Source: CAWAPS01 sp963783945
Lineage (GTDB): Bacteria; Actinomycetota; Acidimicrobiia; Acidimicrobiales; Palsa-688
Reading direction: 5' to 3'
Assembly (NCBI GenBank): GCA_963783945.1
Contig: CAWAPS010000019.1
Coordinates: 186,001 to 250,000 of the forward strand
DNA: 64,000 bases
A program made the position numbers and the translations under genes. Below, one piece after another: positions 46,228 through 55,162 of this stretch. The stretch's first letter is position 1. Every line of letters begins with the position of its first letter. The notes under the pieces were generated by a model. It saw only the letters and a program-made list of their open reading frames with translations. It was not told the DNA's origin and did not search any database.

Positions 46228-46809
46228 ATGAGCGTCCGCCACGCCCTGCTTGCCCTCTTGAGCGAAGGGCCCAAGTACGGGTTGCAGTTGCGGCAGGAGT
46301 TCGAGAGCCGGACCGGCGAGGTGTGGCCACTGAACGTCGGTCAGGTCTACACCACATTGCAGCGACTCGAGCGGGACGGCCTGGTCGAATCCGACGGGAC
46401 GGGCGAGGACGGCCCGCAGAAGGGCTTTCGCATCACCGTGGCCGGAGAAGACGAACTGGCCACGTGGTTGCGCACCCCGCCGGATCTTTCCTCTCCGCCT
46501 CGCGACGAATTGGTGATCAAGGTGCTGGTGGCGCTCCGCCTGCCCGGGATCGACGTGCACGAGGTCGTGCAGGTGCACCGGCGGCACCTGGTCCAGCTCA
46601 TGCAGGAGTGGACCAGGCTGAAGGAGTATTCGGCGGAGCGGGATCTGGGATTCGCGTTGGTGGTGGACGCCGAACTGTTCAGGCTGGACTCGGTCGTCAG
46701 GTGGTTGGACGCCGCTGAGGGCCGGATTAAACGGGCCGCCGTGGACCAGCCCGAGTCGGCCGCGCCGGCCATGCCGAAGGTGCACAAACGAGTGGGGGTG
46801 CGGCCATGA
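46228..46809 (+). CDS. PadR-family transcriptional regulator
   Basis: A 193-aa regulator with an N-terminal winged helix (VRHALLALLSEGPKYGLQLRQEFE, GQVYTTLQRLERDGLVES, KGFRITVAGEDELATWL) and a C-terminal helical dimerisation domain (residues 100-180). Its stop overlaps the start of the ABC ATPase gene (ATGA at 46806). Such regulators commonly control the adjacent exporter in response to a drug or peptide. Confidence 0.94.
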   Translation: MSVRHALLALLSEGPKYGLQLRQEFESRTGEVWPLNVGQVYTTLQRLERDGLVESDGTGEDGPQKGFRITVAGEDELATWLRTPPDLSSPPRDELVIKVLVALRLPGIDVHEVVQVHRRHLVQLMQEWTRLKEYSAERDLGFALVVDAELFRLDSVVRWLDAAEGRIKRAAVDQPESAAPAMPKVHKRVGVRP

Positions 46810-47528
46810 CCGCTCTGGAATTGCGGGGAGTATCGAAGGTGTACGGGGAGGGCCCGACGGAGGTGCGCGCCCTCTGCGACGTCCACCTCGTGGTCGAAGC
46901 GCGCCAACTGGTGGCGGTCATGGGACCGAGCGGGTCGGGGAAGAGCACCCTCCTGACCATCGCCGGCAGCCTTGAAGCGCCGACGAGCGGGTCGGTCCTG
47001 GTCGGCGGGACTTCGCTGTCGGGTATGTCCGCCAACGACCGGGCCCGCCTGCGCCGGCGGTCGATCGGCTACGTGTTCCAGGATTTCAACCTTCTGGCTG
47101 GGCTCACGGCCGTCGAAAACGTGTCTCTCCCCCTCGAGCTCGACGGGGTGTCGACCAAGGCGGCGAAGGCGGCCGGGATGGAGGCATTGCAGCAGCTCGG
47201 CCTGGCCGAGCGGTCCTCGCGGTTCCCCGACGAGATGTCCGGGGGCGAACGCCAGCGGGTCGCCATAGCCCGGGCGATAGTCGGCGACCGGCATCTGCTG
47301 CTGGCCGACGAACCGTCGGGCGCCCTCGACTCGGCCAACGGCGAAGCGGTGATGCGGCTGATACGAGGTGCCTGCCAGCGTGGGGTTGCCGGCGTGGTCG
47401 TCACCCACGACGCCCAATTGGCTTCTTGGGCGGACCGGGTGGTGTTCCTGCGAGACGGCCGCATCGTGGATCAAACCGCCCCTCCCACCCCACCGGAGGC
47501 GCTGCTCGCCCCGACCCGTAACCCATGA
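46806..47528 (+). CDS. ABC transporter ATP-binding protein (MacB/LolD type)
   Basis: A 240-aa ABC ATPase of the MacB/LolD group. Walker A GPSGSGKSTLL, Q-loop VFQDFNLLAGLT, signature MSGGERQRVAIARAI, Walker B LLLADEPSGALDS and H-loop VVVTHD are all intact. It overlaps both the PadR gene (upstream) and the permease (downstream, ATGA at 47525), so all three are translated together. Confidence 0.96.
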   Translation: MTALELRGVSKVYGEGPTEVRALCDVHLVVEARQLVAVMGPSGSGKSTLLTIAGSLEAPTSGSVLVGGTSLSGMSANDRARLRRRSIGYVFQDFNLLAGLTAVENVSLPLELDGVSTKAAKAAGMEALQQLGLAERSSRFPDEMSGGERQRVAIARAIVGDRHLLLADEPSGALDSANGEAVMRLIRGACQRGVAGVVVTHDAQLASWADRVVFLRDGRIVDQTAPPTPPEALLAPTRNP

Positions 47529-50095
47529 GTACGGCGCTCGAGGAGCGGCCGGTAGTTGAGGGCTCCGGCTCCCGCCAAGGCGGCGCTCCGGCCCGGCGGG
47601 CCATGGTCCGGTGGTCGTGGCGACTGTTCCGGAGGGAATGGCGGCGCCAGGTGCTGGTGCTGGCTCTCCTCGCAGTGGCGGTGGCGGCCACCACGGTGGG
47701 GCTGGCGGTGTCCTCGAACGCCTCGGGTCTCGGTCCCGATCCCGTGTTCGGCACGGCCAACACCATCATCGCCGTGTCCGGCTCCGATCCCCATCTGGTT
47801 GCCGACATCGCCGCGGTGCAGAGCCGTTTTCCCCAATCCGACGTGGTCGAGCACCAAAGCATCGTGGTTCCAGGCTCGGTGTCGACTGTCGACCTGCGCT
47901 CCGAGAGCCCGACCGGCGTGTACGTCCGGCCCACGCTGCGGCTCAACCGCGGGCGGTACCCGACCGGTCCGGGCCAGGTCGCGGTGACGAGCGGCGTGGC
48001 CTCGTCGTTCGGCCTGAGCCTGGGTGACGTCTGGCGCGTCGACGGCCGGGCTTTGCAGGTAGTCGGGTTGGTCGAGAACCCGTTGAACCTGCTGGACGAA
48101 TTCGCGCTTGTGGCGCCCGGCCAGGTATCTCCGGTGGCCAATGTGTCGATCCTCGTGGACGCCAGCCAGAGCTCCCTGCAGTCCTTCCACCTACAGAGCG
48201 GGGTCGGGCTCGGCATCGAGTCGCGCGGGAGCGCCGGCCGGACCGCGGCCGAGGTGCTCGTGCTGGTGCTCGGCACCGTCGGCCTGCTCTTCGTGGGGCT
48301 GCTGGCCGTGGCCGGTTTCACCGTCATGGCCCAGCGGCGGCTCAGAGCGCTCGGCATGCTGGCTTCGCTCGGGGCCACCAACCGGCACGTCCGCACGTCG
48401 ATGATGGCCAACGGGGCCGTGGTAGGCGCGGCGTCCGCCCTGCTCGGCACGACCGCGGGTGTGGTCCTCTGGATTGCTTTCGCCCCGACCTTCGAGTCGA
48501 TCACCAACCACCGGGTGGACCGGTTCGACCTGCCCTGGTGGGCCATAGGGGCCACCATGGTCCTGGCGTTGCTGACCGCGGTCGGGGCCGCCTGGTGGCC
48601 CGCCCGCGCCGCGTCCCGCCTTCCTGTGGTGGCCGCTCTGTCGGGTCGCCCGCCCCGGCCTCAACCGGCCCACCGGTTCGCCGCTCTGGGCGGGATGCTC
48701 CTGGGCGCCGGCCTGGTCCTGCTGGCCTTCGCCGACCAGCGAAGAACCGCCTTCATCATCGCCGGCACGGTTGCCACGGTCATAGGACTCTTGCTCCTGG
48801 CTCCGCTAGCCATCCGGGCGGTAGCGATGTTGGGGTCCCGCCTGCCGGTGGCAGTCCGTTTGGCCCTGCGCGATCTGGTTCGCTACCAAGCCCGCTCCGG
48901 AGCGGCGCTCGGAGCGGTCACCCTGGCCCTCGGCATCGCCGTCACCATCGCCATCAGCGCGGCGGCCGGCCAGGGCCCTCCGGCGCAGCCCAACCTGCCG
49001 ACAAATCAGGTCAACCTTTACGTGACCGTATCGGGGGTCGGCGGCCCTGTCGCCAATCTCTCGCCGGCGCAGCAGCAGGCCGGGCAGACCAGGGTCGACC
49101 AACTGGCCACGGCCCTTCACGCCACGGCCGTGCTCCCCCTGGAAGTGGCCTACAACCCCGCTGTCGGACCTCAAGCACTGGGTCCCGGGCCGGCCGGCAC
49201 GGCGGGCGGACAGATCCCGGTGACGCTGGCCCAGGTCACGAACCTCCCCAGGGGACAGGAGGTGAGCCCGGTCGCTCAGCTGTATGTCGCCACCCCGGCG
49301 CTTCTGGCCCACTACGGCATCAAGCCGAGCGAGATCGAGCCGAACACCGACGTGATCACTTCACGGACTGACCTGGGAGGATTGCAGCTGTTCGCGCCGG
49401 TCCTGGTGCGCGCCGGTTCGGCGGCCCCGGCCGGATCGGGGCCCGGTGCGCCGGCCGGATCGGGGCCCGGAGCGGGCCGGGCCAACGACGCAGTGCCCCC
49501 GATCATCCAGCAGGTCGGTCAGCTACCTCAGTTCACCTCGGGTACGAACGCCCTCATCACCAGCCATGCCATGCAAACCCTGGGCCTGAGGAGTCTGGTC
49601 GCCGGGTGGTTCATCCAGACGTCCCACCCCTTGACCGCCGCCGAGATCCACGCGGCTCGAGCGAGCGCAGGCGCCGCCGGGCTGCACGCCGAGACGGCGC
49701 AAGCTCAGGGCTCGAACGCCGCCCTGCGCAATTGGGCGACCGCGGCCGGCGCTCTCGTCGCCCTCGGAGTGCTCGGCATGACCGTCGGCCTGATCCGCAG
49801 CGAGACCGCCAATGACCTGAGGACCCTCGCCGCCACCGGGGCGAGCAGCACCACCCGGCGCACCATCACCGGCGCCACCGCCGGAACCCTGGCCCTGCTC
49901 GGAGGCGTGCTCGCCACCGGCGGCGCCTACCTGGCGCTGCTGGCGTGGCACCGCAGCGATCTGCGGCCCCTCTCCAACGTGCCGGTCGTCGACGTCCTGA
50001 TCGTCGTCATCGGCCTGCCGCTGATCGCATCGCTCGGCGGCTGGCTCCTCGCCGGACGGGAACCGCCGGCCATGGCTCGCCAGCCTCTCGAATAG
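47525..50095 (+). CDS. ABC transporter permease with two FtsX domains
   Basis: An 856-aa permease. It has a membrane helix near residue 40, an extracytoplasmic region, then groups of helices at about 240-265, 295-315, 345-360, 390-450, and 735-830. Two FtsX-like units are present (residues about 240-370 and 720-850), separated by a large periplasmic-type loop with Gly/Ala-rich linkers. It is the membrane partner of the preceding ATPase; the substrate is unknown but this type often exports peptides, lipids or drugs. Confidence 0.92.
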   Translation: MSTALEERPVVEGSGSRQGGAPARRAMVRWSWRLFRREWRRQVLVLALLAVAVAATTVGLAVSSNASGLGPDPVFGTANTIIAVSGSDPHLVADIAAVQSRFPQSDVVEHQSIVVPGSVSTVDLRSESPTGVYVRPTLRLNRGRYPTGPGQVAVTSGVASSFGLSLGDVWRVDGRALQVVGLVENPLNLLDEFALVAPGQVSPVANVSILVDASQSSLQSFHLQSGVGLGIESRGSAGRTAAEVLVLVLGTVGLLFVGLLAVAGFTVMAQRRLRALGMLASLGATNRHVRTSMMANGAVVGAASALLGTTAGVVLWIAFAPTFESITNHRVDRFDLPWWAIGATMVLALLTAVGAAWWPARAASRLPVVAALSGRPPRPQPAHRFAALGGMLLGAGLVLLAFADQRRTAFIIAGTVATVIGLLLLAPLAIRAVAMLGSRLPVAVRLALRDLVRYQARSGAALGAVTLALGIAVTIAISAAAGQGPPAQPNLPTNQVNLYVTVSGVGGPVANLSPAQQQAGQTRVDQLATALHATAVLPLEVAYNPAVGPQALGPGPAGTAGGQIPVTLAQVTNLPRGQEVSPVAQLYVATPALLAHYGIKPSEIEPNTDVITSRTDLGGLQLFAPVLVRAGSAAPAGSGPGAPAGSGPGAGRANDAVPPIIQQVGQLPQFTSGTNALITSHAMQTLGLRSLVAGWFIQTSHPLTAAEIHAARASAGAAGLHAETAQAQGSNAALRNWATAAGALVALGVLGMTVGLIRSETANDLRTLAATGASSTTRRTITGATAGTLALLGGVLATGGAYLALLAWHRSDLRPLSNVPVVDVLIVVIGLPLIASLGGWLLAGREPPAMARQPLE

Positions 50096-50296
50096 CCCTT
50101 CAATGGGCCAGGCCCGGGCCCGCCGAGGGGCTTTGGCGTGTCTCGCTCAGCGGCCGGCGCCCGCTCCGCTTCCCCGGCTGCTGCCCCGGCGGCACGGCCG
50201 TCGGGCCCAGGATCCGCTCGGGGGCGGTACCGTCCGGTGCCCGCTGGGAGCTCGTAGCCCCTCCCGGCGGCAGCCCCGCCGCCCGGTACCCGCTCG

Positions 50297-50383
50297 AATC
50301 TCGTAGACATTTTGTTTTCTCGGAGTCGTTTCGCACGGCATACGTGCAATTCGACGCCGAGAAACCAGAATGTCTACGAGAAA
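50297..50383. repeat. Palindromic element R2, copy C (87 bp)
   Basis: The best-preserved copy. The outer arms CTCGTAGACATT and its complement (TGTCTACGAG) are nearly perfect over 13 bp, with inner arms TTTTCTCGGAGTC and GACGCCGAGAAA. The central GCACGGCATACGTGC is near-palindromic. Same orientation on the plus strand as copies A and B. It lies 57 bp from R1b in a 446-bp gap. Confidence 0.78.
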
Positions 50384-50440
50384 TTCCGGCAATTCGGTCG
50401 AGGTCGAGGCGAGGGAGGCCGGGGACGCCGATCCCGGCAG

Positions 50441-50536
50441 TTAGGGCTCGCCACGAAACAACTTGGAACAAGTCCTGTGCCAGGGCATGCGGGTTTACAA
50501 AAAAGTTGCGTCAAGTTGTTTCGTGGCAAGCCCTTA
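50441..50536. repeat. Palindromic element R1, copy b (96 bp)
   Basis: Terminal arms 50441-50465 and 50512-50536 match in inverted orientation at 23 of 25 positions. The 46-bp core starts GAACAAGTCC and ends GTTGCGT. It ends 5 bp before the stop codon of nudC, so it lies at the 3' end of that gene and could work as a terminator. Confidence 0.85.
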
Positions 50537-50541
50537 GCGAG

Positions 50542-51330
50542 CTATGAGCAGCGCTCGACCCAGTCGTCGATGAGCCAGCGGGCGATGCTGATCGGGCCGG
50601 GAACACCCGGGAGGTCGTCGGGGGAAAACCAGCGGGCGTCGGCGATCTCCACCCCGTCGCAGTTGATCTCTCCTCCGGCGTAACTGGCGTTGAATCCCAG
50701 CATCAGCGAGTGGGGGAACGGCCACGGTTGGCTCCGGCGGTAGCGGACATCGCCGATCTCCAGGCCGACCTCCTCCGCCACCTCTCGCCGGACTGCGGAT
50801 TCCACCGTCTCACCGGGTTCCACGAACCCGGCCACGCAGGAGTACATACCGTTCTGCCAGCCCGCGTTACGGGCCAGCAGAGCGCGCCCGTCGTCCCGCT
50901 CGACCAGTGTGATCACCGCGGGCGCCAGCCGGGGGAAGGCCATCAGCCCGCAGCCCGGGCATCTCCGGGCCCGCTCTCCTCGTGACTCGACGGTCTCGGC
51001 CCCGCATCGCCCGCAATAGCGGTGGTTGCGGGCCCATTCGACCAATTGGACCGCCCGGCCGGCGGCCACCCAGGTGGATTCGGGGACATCCCCGAACAGC
51101 TTCATGAGGTCGACGAACGACTCACTCGTTTCGCCGGCCTCCCGGCCGTTGTTGTCGACGGCCCAGCAGTGGCGCCCGGCGATGGTGCCGACAAACAGGG
51201 CTCCGCCCGGCCGGTCCGTGCCGCCGTCGCCGGTCCCGAAGGCAACCTGACTCTCCCTGACCGAGATGATCACGGAGGGTCCGTCGGACGGATCGGTCGG
51301 GGACAACATCGGGACGAACACTCCCCCCAT
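50542..51330 (-). CDS. nudC: NAD(+)/NADH pyrophosphatase (Nudix)
   Basis: A Nudix hydrolase of 262 aa. It has a four-cysteine zinc ribbon (YCGRCG ... RCPGCG), the Nudix box GFVEPGETVESAVRREVAEE, and the NudC-specific SQPWPFPHSLMLGF block. It splits NADH into NMNH and AMP and can also decap NAD-capped RNA. ATG 51330 is chosen because the upstream open frame is antisense to the aldehyde dehydrogenase. Full length. Confidence 0.94.
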   Translation of the reverse strand: MGGVFVPMLSPTDPSDGPSVIISVRESQVAFGTGDGGTDRPGGALFVGTIAGRHCWAVDNNGREAGETSESFVDLMKLFGDVPESTWVAAGRAVQLVEWARNHRYCGRCGAETVESRGERARRCPGCGLMAFPRLAPAVITLVERDDGRALLARNAGWQNGMYSCVAGFVEPGETVESAVRREVAEEVGLEIGDVRYRRSQPWPFPHSLMLGFNASYAGGEINCDGVEIADARWFSPDDLPGVPGPISIARWLIDDWVERCS

Positions 51331-51341
51331 TGTGGCGTGAA

Positions 51342-52766
51342 CTAAAGCTGAAGCGCTTTGACCTCGAGGAACTCGTCCAACCCGAAATGCCCGTATTCCC
51401 TGCCCACACCGGACTGCTTGTAGCCGCCGAAGGGAGCATTCGGGTTGAACTTGCCGCCATTGATCTCGACCTGACCGGTGCGGATCTGGCGAGCGATGGC
51501 GACGGCATGCTCCTGGTCGCCGGCCCAGACGCCGCCGGCGAGGCCGTAGGTCGAGTCGTTGGCGATTGCAACCGCCTCCTCCTCGCTGTCGTAGGCCAGG
51601 ATCGAGAGCACCGGCCCGAAGATCTCCTCCTGAGCGATTCGCATGTCCGGACCGACGTCGGAGAACACCGTCGGCTTGACGAAGTAGCCTTTCTCCAGGC
51701 CCTCCGGTTTGCCCGGTCCGCCGGCTACCACCCTGGCTCCCTCGTCTATCCCCAGCGTGATGTAGTTCTGCACCCGTTCCCATTGGGCCTGCGACACCAG
51801 GGGGCCGAGCTTGGAGCCTTCGGCGAAGGGATCGCCCGGAGTCATGGCCTGGGCGGCCGCCGCCGCCAGCTGCTCGACCTCGGCCAGGCGGGACCGGGGT
51901 ACGACCATCCGGGTCAACGCCGAGCAGGTCTGTCCCGAGTTCAAGAAGGCCTTGCCGACCCCGTCGCGGACAGCTTTGGGGAAATCGGCGTCAGCCAGGA
52001 TGACGTTGGCGCTCTTGCCTCCGAGCTCGAGAGCCACCTTCGCCACTCGGGCCACGCACAGCTCGGCGATCCGCTTGCCCACCCGGGTCGAACCGGTGAA
52101 CGAAACCATGTCGACATCCGGATGGGACGCGATGGCTTCCCCGACCACCGCGCCGGTGCCTGCCACGAGATTGAATACACCCGGCGGGAGCCCGACATCC
52201 GCCACGATGTCGCCCAGAACGAACGCGTTGAGGGGGGCGATCTCCGAGGGTTTGAGCACGACCGTGCAGCCCGCGGCCAGGGCGTACGCGACCTTGGCGG
52301 CGATCTGGTGGAGCGGGTAGTTCCAGGGGGTGATGGCGCCGACGACACCGACCGGCTCGCGCACGATCAGGGAGTTCGCCGATCTCTCCTCCCACGGGAA
52401 GTCGGCGACCAACTGCGGAATGGTGCTGAACGAGTTGTAGGGCAGGCCGGCCTGCACGATCATGCTCAACGCCTTCACCATGCCCACCTCCTGGCTGATG
52501 AGGGTGGCGACCTCGTCCATCCGGGCGGCCAGCGCATCGGCGACGCGGCCGCAGTACTTGCCTCGTTCCTCAGGGGCGGTGGCGGCCCAACCGGGGAACG
52601 CCGCCTTGGCTGCCGCCACCGCCGCGTCGACATCTGCGGCGGTCCCGTCGGGGATCGTTCCCATTACCTCCTCGGTCGTCGAGTTGGTCACCTCGAGCGC
52701 GCCCGTGCCGCTGCTCGGCACCCATGCCCCGTTGATGAAGATGGAATCCCTGACGATCAGCGACAT
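51342..52766 (-). CDS. Aldehyde dehydrogenase
   Basis: A 474-aa NAD(P)-dependent aldehyde dehydrogenase. Catalytic Glu in ALELGGKSANVI and Cys in NSGQTCSALTRMVV, plus NAD-binding FTGSTRVGKRI, are present. ATG 52766 (MSLIVRDSIFINGAWV) has AGGAGG 6-8 bp upstream; the frame upstream of it is noncoding. The substrate cannot be told. It is upstream of nudC with 11 bp between, so the two are probably cotranscribed. Confidence 0.95.
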   Translation of the reverse strand: MSLIVRDSIFINGAWVPSSGTGALEVTNSTTEEVMGTIPDGTAADVDAAVAAAKAAFPGWAATAPEERGKYCGRVADALAARMDEVATLISQEVGMVKALSMIVQAGLPYNSFSTIPQLVADFPWEERSANSLIVREPVGVVGAITPWNYPLHQIAAKVAYALAAGCTVVLKPSEIAPLNAFVLGDIVADVGLPPGVFNLVAGTGAVVGEAIASHPDVDMVSFTGSTRVGKRIAELCVARVAKVALELGGKSANVILADADFPKAVRDGVGKAFLNSGQTCSALTRMVVPRSRLAEVEQLAAAAAQAMTPGDPFAEGSKLGPLVSQAQWERVQNYITLGIDEGARVVAGGPGKPEGLEKGYFVKPTVFSDVGPDMRIAQEEIFGPVLSILAYDSEEEAVAIANDSTYGLAGGVWAGDQEHAVAIARQIRTGQVEINGGKFNPNAPFGGYKQSGVGREYGHFGLDEFLEVKALQL

Positions 52767-52928
52767 ATCAGCCTCCTGGTCCCGGGCGGTCGTCGGCCCA
52801 CGAGGCAGGCTACGTCGGGAGTCCGTCACATAGCCATCCCCTTCGATGGGCCGGGCCCACCCTCGTTCACAGCTTCCCCACAGCCTGCTCCTGCACGGCG
52901 CGGGCGCCCGCACTACCGTGGGCGTCTG

Positions 52929-52991
52929 GTCAGCGTGCCCTGGGTGGCTCCAGGAGGGGGGGAGCCCCGGCGGCACACCGGGCACGCTGAC
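52929..52991. repeat. 63-bp hairpin with perfect 12-bp arms
   Basis: GTCAGCGTGCCC at 52929-52940 and its perfect complement at 52980-52991, with a second inner stem (GGCTCC/GGAGCC), form an extended hairpin. It lies in the 398-bp gap between the lipase end and the aldehyde dehydrogenase start (52767-53164), which otherwise holds nothing recognisable. It could be a terminator or the structured part of a 5' leader or small RNA. Confidence 0.55.
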
Positions 52992-53164
52992 CGCCCGCCT
53001 GACCCGCCGGATGAGGAGGATCCGGGGGTTGGGCGGGCCGACCTAAAGGCGGCTAGCTGCCCCAGGCCGTACCCCAAGCCTAGGCCGGGAGTCGGGGGAG
53101 CGATAGTTAACGCGGCTAGGTAATCGGGCCCGACGGCCGGGCCGACGGCGAGCGAGCGGTCGTT

Positions 53165-54253
53165 CTAACGGTGCCCCCGCGGTAGTTGTGCCGGTGCGCG
53201 GCCGAGGTAGGTGTCCACTGCCCCCCGGATGCGGTTTATCACCGGAGCGGCGTACAGGAGCTCGCCGTGCTCGCAGCCGACCCGGCCGAGGACGCCAGGG
53301 TCGGAAAGCAGGGCGGACACGTTCTCGTTGCAGGTGTCAGTGAACGAACCCGACCCCGGACCGGGATGGCCGGCCTCGGCGAGAGCGGATGACCGCTGCA
53401 CCAGCAGGTCTCCCAGATCGACGGGGAGAGAGGCGCTCAGCCCGCCGAGGGTGGCTACCAGATGGATGCTGCCAGCGACCGCGTACAGCGGTATCGACAG
53501 GGGAAGCGGGGGTAGGGCGGCGAGCTGAGCAGAGCCGGGCGTCATGGCCCGGGCCGCCGGAGAGCCGGGGGCGAGCAGCAGCCCGCAGGAGGCGACCAGC
53601 CCGGCCACGGCTCGTGGATCCCGGGCACGGTCGGTGCACGCCGTTCTCGCCGCCAGCATGAGCCGATCAATTACCAGGCGCCCGAGCCTGCCGCCCGGAC
53701 CGTTCTGGTCGTCGGACGCCGATGTGACCACGCCTTCCACCCACGACCCATCGTTCGGGGTGGCGACGGTCACGGCCAGCCCGACCCGCGACCCCACCGA
53801 GCGCCCCGCCACCATTTCAGCCGAGGCGTCGCGCAGGGCCAGGCCCCCCATCGAATGGGCGATCACCACCACCTTGCCCGGGCCGCCGAGGGCCAGCGAC
53901 TTGTCCGCCAGGCAGGCGATGTTACGGGCCAGGGCCGGGCCGATATGGGGGTCGGTCACCCACTCGAGGTCGTAGGAGTGGTAGTCGAAGTACGAGACCT
54001 TGACATGCGGCAGGCGGCCGACCGCCGACGCCAGGCTGGCCGAGCCGCCGCTGGTGAACTCGGACGGCTTCGATCCCATGCCGGGCACGAACAGCACCGG
54101 CGTGGACCGCCCGGGGTTGGCGCAACTGCCGTCCGCCGCCGGTACGGAGGCCGCCTTCCCTGTCGTGTTGACCGACGCCCAGCCGAGGAAGCCGGCCACG
54201 GCCACGGCTGCCGTGGCCACCGCGACCAGATACTTGACCCCGACCAGACTCAC
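53165..54253 (-). CDS. Secreted lipase/esterase (alpha/beta hydrolase)
   Basis: A protein of about 362 aa with an N-terminal signal or anchor helix (VKYLVAVATAAVAVAGFLGW) and an alpha/beta-hydrolase domain: VLFVPGMGSKPSEF, the nucleophile in VVVIAHSMGGLALRDA, and a His-containing C-terminal block. Several Cys pairs suggest disulfides outside the cell. GTG 54253 (MSLVGVKYLVAV) gives a normal signal; the frame is open to 54316. Divergent from rpiA. Confidence 0.82.
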   Translation of the reverse strand: MSLVGVKYLVAVATAAVAVAGFLGWASVNTTGKAASVPAADGSCANPGRSTPVLFVPGMGSKPSEFTSGGSASLASAVGRLPHVKVSYFDYHSYDLEWVTDPHIGPALARNIACLADKSLALGGPGKVVVIAHSMGGLALRDASAEMVAGRSVGSRVGLAVTVATPNDGSWVEGVVTSASDDQNGPGGRLGRLVIDRLMLAARTACTDRARDPRAVAGLVASCGLLLAPGSPAARAMTPGSAQLAALPPLPLSIPLYAVAGSIHLVATLGGLSASLPVDLGDLLVQRSSALAEAGHPGPGSGSFTDTCNENVSALLSDPGVLGRVGCEHGELLYAAPVINRIRGAVDTYLGRAPAQLPRGHR

Positions 54254-54467
54254 CCGGTCCCTCCCTGCCCCGGGCCCCATCCGCCCGGCGGGGCCGACGC
54301 CCCCATCTCGAAGCAACCAATCGTATCAATCAGGCCAGCCGCCATGGCATCCCCCCGGGGCCGCTTCATGTATCGTCACTCGCCGTGCAAATGTCGGGCC
54401 CGACCGGCCCCGGTCAGGTACGCGGGCGAGGTCCTGGGCCGCGGCCGGCTCCTGGAGCCGTCGGAGC

Positions 54468-55106
54468 GTGAGCGCGGAGAGGGAAAAGCAGGCGGCCGCC
54501 GAGGCGGCCGCGGACCTCGTCGAGGACCACATGACCTTGGGCCTTGGCACCGGTTCTACCGTTGCCTTCCTTCTCCCCGCCCTGGCCCGCCGGGGGCTCG
54601 ATCTTCGGTGCGCCGCCACATCTCCGCGCACCGAACACGCCGCTCGGGAGCTAGGGCTGCGGGTGGAGATGTTCGACCACTTCGACCGCTTCGACCTGGC
54701 CATCGACGGGGCCGACCAGATCGCGCCGGACGGCTGGCTGGTCAAGGGCGGAGGGGGCGCTCACACCAGGGAGAAGATCGTGGCGGCGGCCGCCGACCGC
54801 TTCGTGGTGATTGCCGACTCCTCGAAGCCGGTGGACGCCATCCATGTCCCTATCCCCCTCGAGCTGCTGCGCTTCGGGCTATGGGCCACCATACGGCGCA
54901 CCGGAGCGGTCACCCTGCGCGACGTCCCGCTCAGCCCGGACGGCGGGGTGATTGCCGACTACCAGGGCGCCGTCGGCGACGTGGCCGGGCTGGCCGCTCG
55001 GTTGGCGGCCACGCCGGGGGTGGTCGAGCACGGCCTGTTCCCGCCGGAGATGGTGACCACAGTGCTCGTGGGCCGCGACAGCTCAGTCGAGCGCACCGAC
55101 CTCTGA
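54468..55106 (+). CDS. rpiA: Ribose-5-phosphate isomerase A
   Basis: A 212-aa enzyme interconverting ribose 5-phosphate and ribulose 5-phosphate. The N-terminal GLGTGSTVAFLLPAL, the catalytic FDLAIDGADQIAP and VKGGGGAHTREKIVAAAA are all conserved. GTG 54468 starts MSAEREKQAAAEAAADLV. It is convergent with pgl and belongs with the neighbouring pentose-phosphate genes. Confidence 0.94.
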   Translation: MSAEREKQAAAEAAADLVEDHMTLGLGTGSTVAFLLPALARRGLDLRCAATSPRTEHAARELGLRVEMFDHFDRFDLAIDGADQIAPDGWLVKGGGGAHTREKIVAAAADRFVVIADSSKPVDAIHVPIPLELLRFGLWATIRRTGAVTLRDVPLSPDGGVIADYQGAVGDVAGLAARLAATPGVVEHGLFPPEMVTTVLVGRDSSVERTDL

Positions 55107-55162
55107 CTCCGGTCTCCTCCGCCCCGGATCGTCTCGGCCCGGCCGCCCGGATCAGGGGTCGC

